64,000 nucleotides of DNA, from assembly GCA_013388685.1 (NCBI GenBank), contig JACAET010000061.1, positions 27,322-91,321 of the forward strand. The letters run 5' to 3'. The translations under genes and the position numbers were made by a program. The notes beneath the pieces were generated by a model. It searched no databases, had not been told where the DNA came from, and was given only the letters and a program-made list of their open reading frames with translations. The stretch comes from Chloroflexota bacterium (GTDB lineage Bacteria; Chloroflexota; Anaerolineae; Anaerolineales; Villigracilaceae). Below, piece after piece: positions 13,315 to 21,911 of the stretch (position 1 is its first letter; every line of letters begins with the position of its first letter).

Positions 13315-15726
13315 ATGCGCGGAAATATCCAAGCCAGCCTGCTCAAACTTGCAGGATTGTTCCTTGTTCTTCAGGCGTCTCTTATCACCCTCTCGCCCAT
13401 CGTGCGGGAGCGTTCCTGGGGGGCGGTCCCGCTATGGACACATTGGCTGGCGCTTCTGGTTTGGGGAATTCTCATCCTGCGGGTTCAGCGCGCGTTCGCT
13501 AAATCCCTGCCCGATGCCGATCCTTACCTTTTCCCTGTCGCGGCGTTTCTGAGCGGCTGGGGCATGCTCACCATCTGGAGATTGGAGCCCGCCTATGGCG
13601 CTCGTCAGGCGTTATGGCTTTTCCTGAGTGTGCTGGTCTTCATGGCGGGCATGCAACTTACCTCACTCAAATTTCTTCAAAGATATAAATACATCCTTCT
13701 GGTTGGAGGGCTGGGGCTTACCACGCTTACTTTGATTTTTGGAACCAGCCCCAGCGGGGTGGGTCCGCGTTTATGGCTGGGAGCGTGGAATATTTACTTC
13801 CAGCCTTCTGAGCCGCTTAAATTGATTTTGATTGTCTACCTCGCCGCCTATTTTTCCGACAAACTCCCGTATCGTTTGAAAATCGTTCACATTCTCTACC
13901 CGACGATGATCCTGGGTGGCATCATGATCCTGCTCTTGGCGGCTCAGCGCGATCTGGGAACCGCATCCATTTTTCTTGCCTTATACGCCATGATTGCCTA
14001 TCTGGCGACGAATCGCAGGCGGCTGATTGTCATCAGCGTGCTCACGCTCGTTGTCATGGGAATTGCCGGTTATTATTTCGTGAACATCGTCCAGATCCGC
14101 GTTGAGACATGGCTCTATCCCTGGAACGACCCGCAGGGAGGCTCCTATCAGGTCATTCAATCTCTGATTGCCATTGCCAACGGCGGCGTGGAAGGACGCG
14201 GACCAGGATTAGGGAATCCCGGACTTGTGCCGGTTGCTCTCTCGGATTTTGTTTATGCGGCAATCGCGGAGGAAACGGGTCTCATCGGGACGGTGGGCAT
14301 GCTTGCCCTCTTCGGCATTCTCTTTGCCCGGGGCATACGCGCGGCTTTGCATGCCCCGGATATCTTCCGGCGCTTGCTTGCGGGAGGGGTTTCCGCCTAT
14401 TTTGGGTTGCAAACCATTCTCATTGTGGGCGGCAATACCCGCCTCCTGCCATTGACCGGCGTCACCCTCCCGTTTGTTTCCTACGGCGGCTCGTCTCTCT
14501 TCACCTCGTTTACCGCATTACTGCTTTTACTGCTCGTTAGCAATCCTGTGGACGAAGAACCTGCGCCCCTCGAAAACCCCGCGCCGTTTTTTGCCCTTCA
14601 TAGATTTCTGCTCCTGGGCTTGTTTGTTTGCGCGCTCTGCACAGGCTGGTGGGCTCTCGTGCGCGGTCCCGATCTTTTGTCGAGAACGGATAATCTCCGC
14701 CGCGTGATCGCAGAGAAGTATGTGCCGCGCGGCGCCATCCTGGACCGTTCCAATTCCCCCATCAGCGTGACGAGCGGTGCAGTCGGTTCCTTGCGGCGTC
14801 GTTACCTCTACACCGACCTTGCTCCGGTGGTGGGGTACAACGAAGCGACGTACGGGCAGGCTGGGCTCGAGAGCGCGTTGGACGGATACCTGCGCGGGCT
14901 TCAAGGAAGTCCCGCCTCGACGATCTGGCTCAATCGTCTGCTTTACGGCACATCCCCTCCGGGGTTGGATGTGCGCCTGAGCATTGACCTGCCTTTGCAA
15001 TCCCGCGCTGATCATTTGATGATTGGCAAAAAAGGCGCGGTGATTCTCCTGGATGCCGGGAGCGGAGAAATTCTTGTCATGGCATCCCATCCGACATTCG
15101 ATGCAAACCGCCTGATCGAAACCGGCGCCGGGCTCCTTGCCGATCCGGATAAACCTTTGATCAACCGACCTGCACTGGGTCTGTATCCAACCGATACCGT
15201 CGTGCGGCCTTTTGCCGAGGCTTTATATGCATCCGCAAATCTCAGCCGGGAACAGTGGCAGACGGTTTATGAGAAGTTCGGATTTTTACGATCTCCGCCG
15301 TTGCAAATGGAAACGGTATCGTCGGTCAGCACCGCAGTCGAATTTTATGTTTCCCCGCTGCAAATGGCGCTGGCATCGGCGGCATTGTGCAATGGCGGCG
15401 AGGTTCCTGCGCCGCGCATTGTCCTGGCTGTGAACACGCCTCGCGAGGGCTGGGTGGTGCTTCCGGCGGAAGGAACACCTATGAAGGTGGGACAGCCGTC
15501 AGCGATGACCGAAGCGGCGTTGTCCTACGCCGTACAGGAAGGAAGTTTTTGGTCGTATATCGGTACGGCGCGGGACGACGTTTCTTCAGTCACGTGGTTC
15601 ATCGGCGGGACGTTGCCCTCCTGGCAGGCATCGCCTCTGACGCTTGTCCTTCTGCTGGAGGAGGATGATCCGTTGGAAGCGGGGAGGATTGGCGGGGAAT
15701 TGTTGGGCGCTTTGACAAATCCCTAG
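13315..15726 (+). CDS. SEDS (FtsW/RodA) glycosyltransferase fused to a degenerate class B PBP domain
   Basis: An 803-aa fusion. Residues 1-400 are a multi-span SEDS polymerase with GPRLWLGAWNIYFQPSEPLKL, LSDFVYAAIAEETGLIG and the final GVTLPFVSYGGSSL. Residues about 430-800 follow the class B PBP transpeptidase order (AEKYVPRGAILDRSN; SIDLPLQSRAD; GAVILLDAGSGEILVMASHP; LINRPALGLYP). The SxxK nucleophile motif is TVVR here (about 628-631) and the KTGT motif reads YIGT (about 745-750), so acyl-serine chemistry is not expected. It likely polymerises glycan strands, with the PBP-like part acting as an allosteric or binding partner. End of the FHA operon. Confidence 0.85.
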   Translation: MRGNIQASLLKLAGLFLVLQASLITLSPIVRERSWGAVPLWTHWLALLVWGILILRVQRAFAKSLPDADPYLFPVAAFLSGWGMLTIWRLEPAYGARQALWLFLSVLVFMAGMQLTSLKFLQRYKYILLVGGLGLTTLTLIFGTSPSGVGPRLWLGAWNIYFQPSEPLKLILIVYLAAYFSDKLPYRLKIVHILYPTMILGGIMILLLAAQRDLGTASIFLALYAMIAYLATNRRRLIVISVLTLVVMGIAGYYFVNIVQIRVETWLYPWNDPQGGSYQVIQSLIAIANGGVEGRGPGLGNPGLVPVALSDFVYAAIAEETGLIGTVGMLALFGILFARGIRAALHAPDIFRRLLAGGVSAYFGLQTILIVGGNTRLLPLTGVTLPFVSYGGSSLFTSFTALLLLLLVSNPVDEEPAPLENPAPFFALHRFLLLGLFVCALCTGWWALVRGPDLLSRTDNLRRVIAEKYVPRGAILDRSNSPISVTSGAVGSLRRRYLYTDLAPVVGYNEATYGQAGLESALDGYLRGLQGSPASTIWLNRLLYGTSPPGLDVRLSIDLPLQSRADHLMIGKKGAVILLDAGSGEILVMASHPTFDANRLIETGAGLLADPDKPLINRPALGLYPTDTVVRPFAEALYASANLSREQWQTVYEKFGFLRSPPLQMETVSSVSTAVEFYVSPLQMALASAALCNGGEVPAPRIVLAVNTPREGWVVLPAEGTPMKVGQPSAMTEAALSYAVQEGSFWSYIGTARDDVSSVTWFIGGTLPSWQASPLTLVLLLEEDDPLEAGRIGGELLGALTNP

Positions 15727-15747
15727 CGCATCCGCTCGAAGAAATTG

Positions 15748-15777
15748 AAAAGAGTCAGGCAGACGCCTGACTCTTTT
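15748..15777. terminator. Bidirectional terminator between SEDS/PBP and ferredoxin genes
   Basis: A perfect 13-bp stem (AAAAGAGTCAGGC with GCCTGACTCTTTT, AGAC loop), T-rich on both strands. It serves two convergent genes. Confidence 0.9.
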
Positions 15778-15795
15778 TGAACTTTGTGACGAGTG

Positions 15796-16206
15796 TTACA
15801 CGCCGGTGTCGGTGTCTTTGGCGCTATATCCAGGTCCGCTTTTGAAGAATTCATAGTTCGCTTGAATATCGGGCGTGAGGTCAACCACTTCTCCGGCTTC
15901 GAGTTGTTTGACGGTATCGAGGACCACCTTTTTGCCGTGGTGATTGGTGCCTTCATAATGACCAGTCAGTCCGATACGGCTGATGTACTCGCCGCCCTTG
16001 GCGGTGTATGCCGAGGGGACCTCATCTTCGGGGAAGATGGCGGCGTAAGGGCATTCTGGTACGCATGCGCCGCAGTCAATGCAGGTGTCGGGGTCAATGT
16101 AGATCCAGGGCCATTCGTTGACGGGACCGGGTACCATACATTCCACAGGGCATACTTCGATACACCCGCGGTCGCGAATGCACAAGCTGGTGATAATGTG
16201 GGTCAT
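15796..16206 (-). CDS. Ferredoxin with two Fe-S cluster motifs (7Fe/8Fe type)
   Basis: A 136-aa ferredoxin. CIRDRGCIEVCPVECM (about residues 9-24) and CIDCGACVPECPYAAI (about 42-57) are two cluster motifs. The first, with its stretched spacing and extra Cys, resembles the 3Fe/4Fe motif of FdxA-type proteins; the second is a regular 4Fe-4S. The 75-residue C-terminal extension (SAYTAKGGEYISRIGLTGHY...) is longer than in the short FdxA. It carries electrons at low potential in the cytoplasm; partners are unknown. Ribosome site AAAAGGAG about 7 bp before the ATG. Confidence 0.87.
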   Translation of the reverse strand: MTHIITSLCIRDRGCIEVCPVECMVPGPVNEWPWIYIDPDTCIDCGACVPECPYAAIFPEDEVPSAYTAKGGEYISRIGLTGHYEGTNHHGKKVVLDTVKQLEAGEVVDLTPDIQANYEFFKSGPGYSAKDTDTGV

Positions 16207-16250
16207 GGAGAATCTCCTTTTGGGATTGTGAATGAACGGGAAACGCTTAT

Positions 16251-16278
16251 ATTATATCTTGCTTCATTTTTCGGGCAA
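16251..16278 (-). promoter_or_regulatory. Promoter of the ferredoxin gene
   Basis: Minus strand TTGCCC (16278-16273), 16-bp spacer, perfect TATAAT (16256-16251). Confidence 0.6.
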
Positions 16279-16304
16279 GGTGTACTTTGTCACGCTGGGG
16301 GAGT

Positions 16305-16907
16305 TTATCGGTTGAATTTTTCCGCCACTGCCTCCCAGTTGACCACGTTCCACCATGCAGCGACGTAATCGGGACGGCGGTTTTGGTAGTTCAGATAGTA
16401 GGCGTGTTCCCAAACGTCAATGCCGAGGATGGGGGTCATGCCTTCGGACAGCGGACTATCCTGATTGGCTGTGGAAACGACCGCCAGCCCGTTCCCTTTT
16501 TTGACCAGCCATGCCCAGCCGGAGCCGAAACGCCCGATGGCGGCTTTGGTAAACTCGTCCTTGAACGCATCGAACGACCCGAAGGTTGAATTGATTGCCT
16601 TTGCCAGTTCTCCACCGGGAACGCCCCCGGCGTTCGGTCCCATGATTTCCCAGAACAGGTTGTGATTGTGCGTGCCGCCCCCATGATTGCGGATGACGGT
16701 CCTTACGGACTCCGGCACTGCATTCAGATCACTCAGCAGTTCTTCGAGCGATTTGCCTGCCAGTTCGGGGGTCTTTTCGATTGCATTATTAAGATTGGTG
16801 ATGTAGGTCTGATGATGCTTGGTGTGGTGAATCTCCATTGTGCGCGTGTCAATGTAAGGCTCGAGCGCGTCATAGGCATAGGGTAGTTTGGGTAATTCAA
16901 AAGCCAT
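16305..16907 (-). CDS. sodA: Superoxide dismutase, Mn-type
   Basis: A 200-aa Fe/Mn superoxide dismutase. Metal ligands are visible in HHTKHHQTY (His27 region), NHNLFWEIM (His82 region), and [12 protein letters not shown] (Asp and His near 164-169). Gly rather than Gln in the GGGTHNH helix and Gln in TANQDSPL point to the manganese-using subgroup. It converts superoxide to peroxide and oxygen. A strong promoter lies upstream, and the AAAGGAG ribosome site is near-ideal. Presence suggests tolerance of oxygen or of oxidative stress in an otherwise possibly fermentative organism. Confidence 0.93.
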   Translation of the reverse strand: MAFELPKLPYAYDALEPYIDTRTMEIHHTKHHQTYITNLNNAIEKTPELAGKSLEELLSDLNAVPESVRTVIRNHGGGTHNHNLFWEIMGPNAGGVPGGELAKAINSTFGSFDAFKDEFTKAAIGRFGSGWAWLVKKGNGLAVVSTANQDSPLSEGMTPILGIDVWEHAYYLNYQNRRPDYVAAWWNVVNWEAVAEKFNR

Positions 16908-16935
16908 TTTTTCTCTCCTTTTGATGTTCGAATTG

Positions 16936-17003
16936 ATCTGCCCCCGGGCAGATTGGGTCCTGCGTGCTGAAAAAATTGTAGCCTTTCAACGGGGAGGTGT
17001 CAA
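16936..17003 (-). promoter_or_regulatory. Promoter and leader hairpin of the superoxide dismutase gene
   Basis: Minus strand TTGACA (17003-16998), 17-bp spacer, TACAAT (16980-16975): near-consensus. A perfect palindrome ATCTGCCC CC GGGCAGAT sits in the leader (16936-16953), between the expected start of transcription and the ribosome site; it may be a hairpin or an operator. Confidence 0.7.
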
Positions 17004-17031
17004 GAAAGATATTCGAAACCCGCCTTCGAGT

Positions 17032-17799
17032 CTATTTCCAGAGGAAGAACAAAGGCTCGACCTGCGGCAATTCGATGGTCGCGCTGGCTGGGTGCGCTGT
17101 TCCACAGGGGTTGAGAATGCAATTACAGCCGGTATCCATTGTGTTGCTGGCGCAGGAAACCGACGCATAGGAGACCTCCCATGTGCCGACCAGATTGGAT
17201 GGCACATATGCGTAAAATCTGCCCTCTGCATCCGTCACTGCGTCGGTTCTTCTCGTGCCTTGTATGACGGCGAACCCGATCCCGCTGACGGGTGTGCCAA
17301 GTTCCGTCTCGACTACTCCGGTCACCAGCTGGACGTCAACAGGTTCAATGATCGGTATGGCGGTCCTTTCATACGTCGCAAGCACGACGTTCGAATTTAC
17401 CCAGCCTTCGATGCCTTCAGCGTTGACCACCTTCAGCCATTCCCCGCCAGGCGCCTGTCCGAGCAATAACAAGCGGGAGTTTTGCGGCATCACGCGGCTG
17501 ACTTTGAACAGTGTGCCGGGATTGGTGCGCAGGTTGACATTCTCTACGGCTGTGTAAACGTACACCTCTGCAAACTTCTCGGGTGTGGCGCCGGCGGGCG
17601 CGGCGGGTTGAGTTGGTGCAGTCGTGTTCGTGGCGGGCGGGGCATTTTTTGTCATCGCCGTCAGCGTTTGAGTTACTGCAGTTTCCACATCGGGCGCCGC
17701 CGGGGTTTCGAACACGGTTACCTGACTGCTGCAAGCGAGACTCAAGGCGACCGCCAGGACAATCATGATCCAAACGTTGGAGTATCTTGGTGCTTTCAT
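17032..17799 (-). CDS. SH3-domain lipoprotein with carboxypeptidase-regulatory-like C-terminus
   Basis: A 255-aa exported protein. An N-terminal hydrophobic helix ends in LSLACSS, consistent with a lipobox Cys near residue 23. A Thr/Pro/Ala-rich linker (about 45-75) follows, then an SH3b domain (about 78-145: VYTAVENVNLRTNPG, WLKVVNAEGIEGWVNSNVV), then a beta-sandwich (about 155-225: VTGVVETELGTPVSGIGFAV) of the CarboxypepD_reg type. The tail contains five cysteines. It is an envelope protein, perhaps sensing or binding the wall. Confidence 0.73.
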   Translation of the reverse strand: MKAPRYSNVWIMIVLAVALSLACSSQVTVFETPAAPDVETAVTQTLTAMTKNAPPATNTTAPTQPAAPAGATPEKFAEVYVYTAVENVNLRTNPGTLFKVSRVMPQNSRLLLLGQAPGGEWLKVVNAEGIEGWVNSNVVLATYERTAIPIIEPVDVQLVTGVVETELGTPVSGIGFAVIQGTRRTDAVTDAEGRFYAYVPSNLVGTWEVSYASVSCASNTMDTGCNCILNPCGTAHPASATIELPQVEPLFFLWK

Positions 17800-18034
17800 T
17801 GGATTATCTCTTGGTAGGCATTATTCGACAACGGAAATGTTCGTGTGTATTTGACGTGTCGGTCTGCCTCGAGGTTCCCATAACGCCGGACTTCGGTACG
17901 AAAATGGATGGCGCATCCGCCGGTCTATTGTCGCGCCGCGGTCATGCCAGCCGAGTCGTCGAAATCTAATGCGATGTATATGATTTCGTGCTACTCTAAG
18001 GTTGGAACAGGTCGGTTCCGGAAAGGAGCATGCC
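17800..18034. other. Divergent intergenic region, 235 bp
   Basis: It separates a minus gene and a plus gene and must carry both promoters. I see only weak boxes and no clear hairpin or repeat. Confidence 0.4.
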
Positions 18035-18322
18035 ATGACCGACTGGGACTCGATCGTCGAATCGATTCATAACGCCATGCAGGCTGTCGACCAGGCGCAC
18101 GAAGCCGCCAATGGTCTGCGCGGACATGCGACGCCTGAAGCCTTCGACGAATTTCGCTCGAAGCTGGATGAACTTACCGAACACCTGACCAGGCTGAAAA
18201 CCGTCCTCGATCATCAGGAAGCCTTTGCTCTTGATGAACTGGCAGATTGGCTCAGCGCGGCATTCGGAGGAGGGCGCCCCGAATATCGTCGCACACCGCG
18301 CATGGAGTCCAACCCCGATTGA
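18035..18322 (+). CDS. Small acidic helical protein of unknown function
   Basis: 95 aa, MTDWDSIVESIHNAMQ..., rich in Glu, Asp, Ala and Leu. Helical throughout residues 1-75 with heptad-like spacing of hydrophobic residues, ending in a basic Arg/Pro tail. The AAAGGAG ribosome site 6 bp before the ATG makes it a strong gene candidate. No homologous family is recognised; a small coiled-coil adaptor is possible. It stands just upstream of the EamA transporter operon. Confidence 0.65.
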   Translation: MTDWDSIVESIHNAMQAVDQAHEAANGLRGHATPEAFDEFRSKLDELTEHLTRLKTVLDHQEAFALDELADWLSAAFGGGRPEYRRTPRMESNPD

Positions 18323-18364
18323 GCATCCTCCGTGCGCGGCATCGTTCAGCGGTAAAATCAGCGG

Positions 18365-19291
18365 ATGACCGAAGAACATCCCCGCCTCCTCCTGCCCCTG
18401 AGTCTGTTGGTTGCCATCCTGGCTGTCTCCACCGCCTCGATCTTTATCCGCTTTGCGCAATCGGACGGCGCGCCGTCGCTGGTCATCGCCTCTTTGCGGC
18501 TGACATTTGCCACATTGTTGCTCGCTCCTGTGGCATGGACGCGCCATCGTGCCGAGATTCGAAATTTAACCGCAAAACAATTTGTCCTGGGAGGGCTATC
18601 TGGTATATTCCTTGCCGTCCATTTTGCCACGTGGATTTCCTCCCTCGAATACACGTCGGTGGCAAGTTCGGTGGTGTTTGTTTCCACGGGTCCGCTTTGG
18701 GTGGCGTTGTTTTCTCCGTTGATGTTGAACGAAAAGTTGACGCGCGCGGCGCTCGTCGGATTGGGATTGGCGGTTTTGGGCGGAACAGTGATCGGGTTGT
18801 CCGACGCGTGCGTCATCCGAAACGGACTCCAATGCCCGGATTTAAGTCAGGTTATGCAGGGGCGCGCCATGTGGGGCAACTTCCTTGCCTTGGCGGGCGC
18901 GTGGGCGGTGACGGGCTATCTCATCCTCGGAAGAAAGTTGCGCGCGGGGATGTCGCTTGTGCCTTATATCTTTCTGGTGTATGGCATGGCGGCGGTCACG
19001 TTGCTCGTCATCATGTTCGCGGCGGGACATTCGCCTCTTGGGCTTGAGGGGAAGACGTACGGCTGGATCTTTTTGCTGGCGGCGGTGCCGCAACTGATCG
19101 GGCACTCGACCTACAATTGGACGTTGCGTTATCTGCCCGCTGCGTTCGTCGCGGTGACCACGCTGGGCGAGCCCATTGGCTCCGCAATTCTGGCTTACTT
19201 CATCCTGAATGAAACCCCATCCGTCGCAACCATCGCCGGCGGTATTTTGATATTGTTCGGTATTTATCTCGCTTCGCGGACGAAACCATGA
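18365..19291 (+). CDS. EamA/DMT-family transporter
   Basis: A 308-aa membrane protein with about ten hydrophobic segments in two internally similar halves, as in DMT/EamA metabolite exporters. Visible are LRLTFATLLLAPVAW near residues 35-60 and, in the second half, GHSTYNWTLRYLPAAFVAVTTLGEPI (about 240-265), a classic second-EamA motif. Substrate is unknown. It overlaps the YbaK gene by ATGA (19288-19291). Confidence 0.85.
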   Translation: MTEEHPRLLLPLSLLVAILAVSTASIFIRFAQSDGAPSLVIASLRLTFATLLLAPVAWTRHRAEIRNLTAKQFVLGGLSGIFLAVHFATWISSLEYTSVASSVVFVSTGPLWVALFSPLMLNEKLTRAALVGLGLAVLGGTVIGLSDACVIRNGLQCPDLSQVMQGRAMWGNFLALAGAWAVTGYLILGRKLRAGMSLVPYIFLVYGMAAVTLLVIMFAAGHSPLGLEGKTYGWIFLLAAVPQLIGHSTYNWTLRYLPAAFVAVTTLGEPIGSAILAYFILNETPSVATIAGGILILFGIYLASRTKP

Positions 19292-19785
19292 CACAGTTGC
19301 CTGCCCATACATATCTTGACGAACGAAAGATTCCCTACACGCGGAAGAGTTTTCCACCCGAAACCGAAAAGGGCGCGGCGAATGTGGCTCGTGTCCTGGG
19401 CATTGCCGAACGTCAGGCGGTGAAAACGTTGATCTTTCAGGTTGTGGATACGGGCGAGTGCGTGCTGGTCATGCTGGGCGCCGACCAAAACGCCGTTTCG
19501 GGCAATCTCAAAAAAGCGATCGGCTCGCGTAACATCAAAATGGCTGACCCCGAGGCAGTGAAGCGAACGACGGGATATGTGATCGGCTCGATCCCCGCCT
19601 TTGGCTGGCAGCCGGAGGGATTCCGCTCCTTCCTCGAAGCGAGTCTTGTCAATGAACCCATCCTCGGCACGGGCGCGGGTCAATGGGGCGAGGAGATCAT
19701 GATCACGCCGGAGAATCTCATCAAAGCCAGCGGCGCGCTGGTGGTCAATTTGACAGAGAGGGAGAAACCGGTGTTTTCCGAATGA
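19288..19785 (+). CDS. YbaK/EbsC-type aminoacyl-tRNA deacylase
   Basis: A 165-aa protein: THTYLDERKIPYTRKSFPPETE-like start, KTLIFQVVDTGECVLVMLGAD, then GSIPAFGWQPEG and the late GAGQWGEEIMITPENLIKASGA. These are the YbaK/ProX editing-domain motifs; the conserved Lys/Gly-rich pocket hydrolyses mischarged aminoacyl-tRNA (Cys-tRNA-Pro or relatives). It is short (single domain). Within the operon it sits between a transporter and a VOC protein, which does not help its function. Confidence 0.83.
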   Translation: MTQLPAHTYLDERKIPYTRKSFPPETEKGAANVARVLGIAERQAVKTLIFQVVDTGECVLVMLGADQNAVSGNLKKAIGSRNIKMADPEAVKRTTGYVIGSIPAFGWQPEGFRSFLEASLVNEPILGTGAGQWGEEIMITPENLIKASGALVVNLTEREKPVFSE

Positions 19786-19802
19786 CTTTTATGAGGTCCG
19801 AA

Positions 19803-20141
19803 ATGAAACTTGTCGAGATGGCTTACTTCACAGACGCTGTTAATGGAATGGCGGAATTTTATCGAACGCTATTGGGTAGTGAGCCTGTAACAAGGTCGAA
19901 TGACATGGCGATCTTCATGATTGGTGAAACAAAGATATTCATCCACCGCACCTATGAATCCGCCGAGGGGGACCTGCCTCCCGAAAATCATATCGCTTAC
20001 AACGTGGACGATGTGGATGCGGTCTGTAAATCTTTGAGCGAACAAGGTTTGAAGATCGAATTCGCTCCCAGGGATTATTATTGGGGGCGGTCAACATATC
20101 TGCGCGACCCGGACGGCCATCTGATCGAAATAACGGCTTGA
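19803..20141 (+). CDS. VOC (glyoxalase/bleomycin-resistance) superfamily protein
   Basis: 112 aa with the beta-alpha-beta-beta-beta repeat of the vicinal oxygen chelate fold: MKLVEMAYFTDAV...AEFYRTLLG in the first half and VDAVCKSLSEQGLKIEFAP, YLRDPDGHLIEI in the second (the DPDGHLIE motif includes the metal-binding Glu). No substrate can be named. The GAGG site 6 bp before the ATG at 19803 favours that start; ATG at 19782, overlapping the YbaK stop, is an alternative. Confidence 0.8.
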   Translation: MKLVEMAYFTDAVNGMAEFYRTLLGSEPVTRSNDMAIFMIGETKIFIHRTYESAEGDLPPENHIAYNVDDVDAVCKSLSEQGLKIEFAPRDYYWGRSTYLRDPDGHLIEITA

Positions 20142-20164
20142 CCGCAGGTTCGAAAGGAAAGCGC

Positions 20165-20839
20165 ATGGACATTAAACAATTGGCACGAACAGCCTGCACG
20201 CGTTTCTTCTCGGCAATTCCCGCGCTCGGATTAATATTCTTCCTCCCTGCCGGCACGTTCGATTACTGGCAGGCGTGGCTGTACATGGCGCTTCTGTTCA
20301 CTCCCATGTTTTTTCTGATGCGATATCTGATCAAGAACGACCCCGCCCTGTTGGAACGACGCATGAAGATGAAGGAAAAAGCGGCTGAACAGAGTCTGAT
20401 CATCAAGCTCTCCTACATGTATTTCCTTGCCACCTTCCTCCTGCCCGGCTTCGACAGGCGCTTTGGGTGGTCGAATGTTCCCCTCTGGCTCGTGCTGTTT
20501 GCCGACGCGCTAGTCCTTGCGGGGTATATCCTGGTTATGCTGGTCTTCAAGGAAAACAGTTACGCCGCACGCACGGTTGAAGTGGAGGAGGGGCAGAAGG
20601 TCATTGATACGGGACCCTATGCTGTGGTCCGCCACCCGATGTATGTAGGTGTTGGGTTGTTATATGTCCTGACCCCGCCGGCGCTCGGTTCGGCGTGGGC
20701 GATGATTCCCGCCATTTTTCTGATCCCGCTTTTGATCGCCAGGATCGTCAGCGAAGAGAGGATACTGGCGAAGGAATTAAAGGGTTACACAGAATACCAA
20801 CAGAAAGTAAGGTATCGGTTGCTACCGGGGGTGTGGTGA
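20165..20839 (+). CDS. Isoprenylcysteine/phospholipid-type integral membrane methyltransferase
   Basis: 224 aa, five hydrophobic segments, with the C-terminal signature TGPYAVVRHPMYVG (about residues 155-168) and EERILAKELKGYTEY (about 198-212). These are the SAM-binding motifs of the ICMT/PEMT-like family that methylates membrane-bound lipids or thiols. Target is unknown. The GAAAGGAAAG sequence precedes the ATG. Confidence 0.8.
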   Translation: MDIKQLARTACTRFFSAIPALGLIFFLPAGTFDYWQAWLYMALLFTPMFFLMRYLIKNDPALLERRMKMKEKAAEQSLIIKLSYMYFLATFLLPGFDRRFGWSNVPLWLVLFADALVLAGYILVMLVFKENSYAARTVEVEEGQKVIDTGPYAVVRHPMYVGVGLLYVLTPPALGSAWAMIPAIFLIPLLIARIVSEERILAKELKGYTEYQQKVRYRLLPGVW

Positions 20840-20840
20840 T

Positions 20841-21893
20841 CTATCGCCGATACGGCTCGAGTTGATATTCGGCGTACTCCGTCTCGCAGGCGTGACCGCG
20901 TCCGATCCACGCTTTGAGCGTTTCCACCTGGATGATGATGCTGAAAACGGTTTGGGTTTCCAGCCCGTGTTTGCAAATGGACGTAGGATACCCGGCGTGA
21001 TCCGCCAGCAGTGTGCGGAAGAGTTCGGGGGTGAGTTTGCCGTAGTTTTGGCGGAGCAGGTATTCAGCCCGGTTGTGGCGGATGATCGAGTTGGCGTTCA
21101 CGCTTCGGTCCCGTTCGAAGCGGCGCATGGAAGGGGCAACGTAATGATTGGCGTGTGCCATTACATCGTCTTTGATGTAGATCGCCTCCATGTCCGTTGC
21201 CGAGCCTTCCATCGAATAGACTTCGCCGCTCCCGTCCGCAAGGACATTGTTGTAACTGGATGCGCGACTCGGAAGCAGACAGTGCGTCATCGCTTCGCTC
21301 AGGGTGCGCGACCCCAAAATGGCGCGGACAACGAGCAGGCGCGGCACACCGGGACGCACGTCGTTGCTATCGAGTTGATTGCCGGTCAGGCTGATCTTGG
21401 CGGCGTTGTATCCCGCGCTGATGGCAATGCCGCCTACCGAAACGCCAAGAAATTCCGGCTCGCTTCCCGCCTGAATTTTGAGAATCACCAGCAATTCTTC
21501 GGTTTTGGGTAGGAGGTCGTTCGTATGCGCGATCAGGGTCGTGCCGTCGGCGGTGGCTTTGCCGCGCGCCGACATATCGGTACAGCCATGCCAGGCGAAA
21601 CTCTCCCAAAGTTCCTCGCACATGGTGAGAAAAACCTCATCGAACGGAACCTGCGCGCCTTTGGCAATGCCTTCGAGTTCTTCGATGTACTGCGGATACA
21701 CCGCGCGGCTGTGGGCAAGATAGATCCTGCTCTGGTCGAGCATTGCTTCCCACGTGACGCCCGGCGGCAGTTCGTCCCGCAAACCGGCAAACATGGATTG
21801 AATCCGTTCCCTGCATTGCTCGCCAATCTGGCGTCCGACTTCGCGGTGCGTCCCGCGCGCTTCGATGATGGGGATGGGAATATTGGGCATCAA
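20841..21893 (-). CDS. C45-family (acyl-CoA:6-APA acyltransferase-like) Ntn hydrolase
   Basis: A 350-aa protein. The probable autocatalytic nucleophile is the Cys in [10 protein letters not shown] (near residue 103), followed by HTNDL, where the mature beta chain would begin. The N-terminal [16 protein letters not shown] and the [18 protein letters not shown] core fit the C45 family, which includes penicillin acyltransferase and lipid/peptide amidases. It cuts or moves acyl groups; substrate is unknown. Convergent with the methyltransferase gene (1 bp apart), and 18 bp downstream of the thiolase. Confidence 0.8.
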   Translation of the reverse strand: MMPNIPIPIIEARGTHREVGRQIGEQCRERIQSMFAGLRDELPPGVTWEAMLDQSRIYLAHSRAVYPQYIEELEGIAKGAQVPFDEVFLTMCEELWESFAWHGCTDMSARGKATADGTTLIAHTNDLLPKTEELLVILKIQAGSEPEFLGVSVGGIAISAGYNAAKISLTGNQLDSNDVRPGVPRLLVVRAILGSRTLSEAMTHCLLPSRASSYNNVLADGSGEVYSMEGSATDMEAIYIKDDVMAHANHYVAPSMRRFERDRSVNANSIIRHNRAEYLLRQNYGKLTPELFRTLLADHAGYPTSICKHGLETQTVFSIIIQVETLKAWIGRGHACETEYAEYQLEPYRR

Positions 21894-21911
21894 AAATCGC
21901 CTTCCCGCCTG

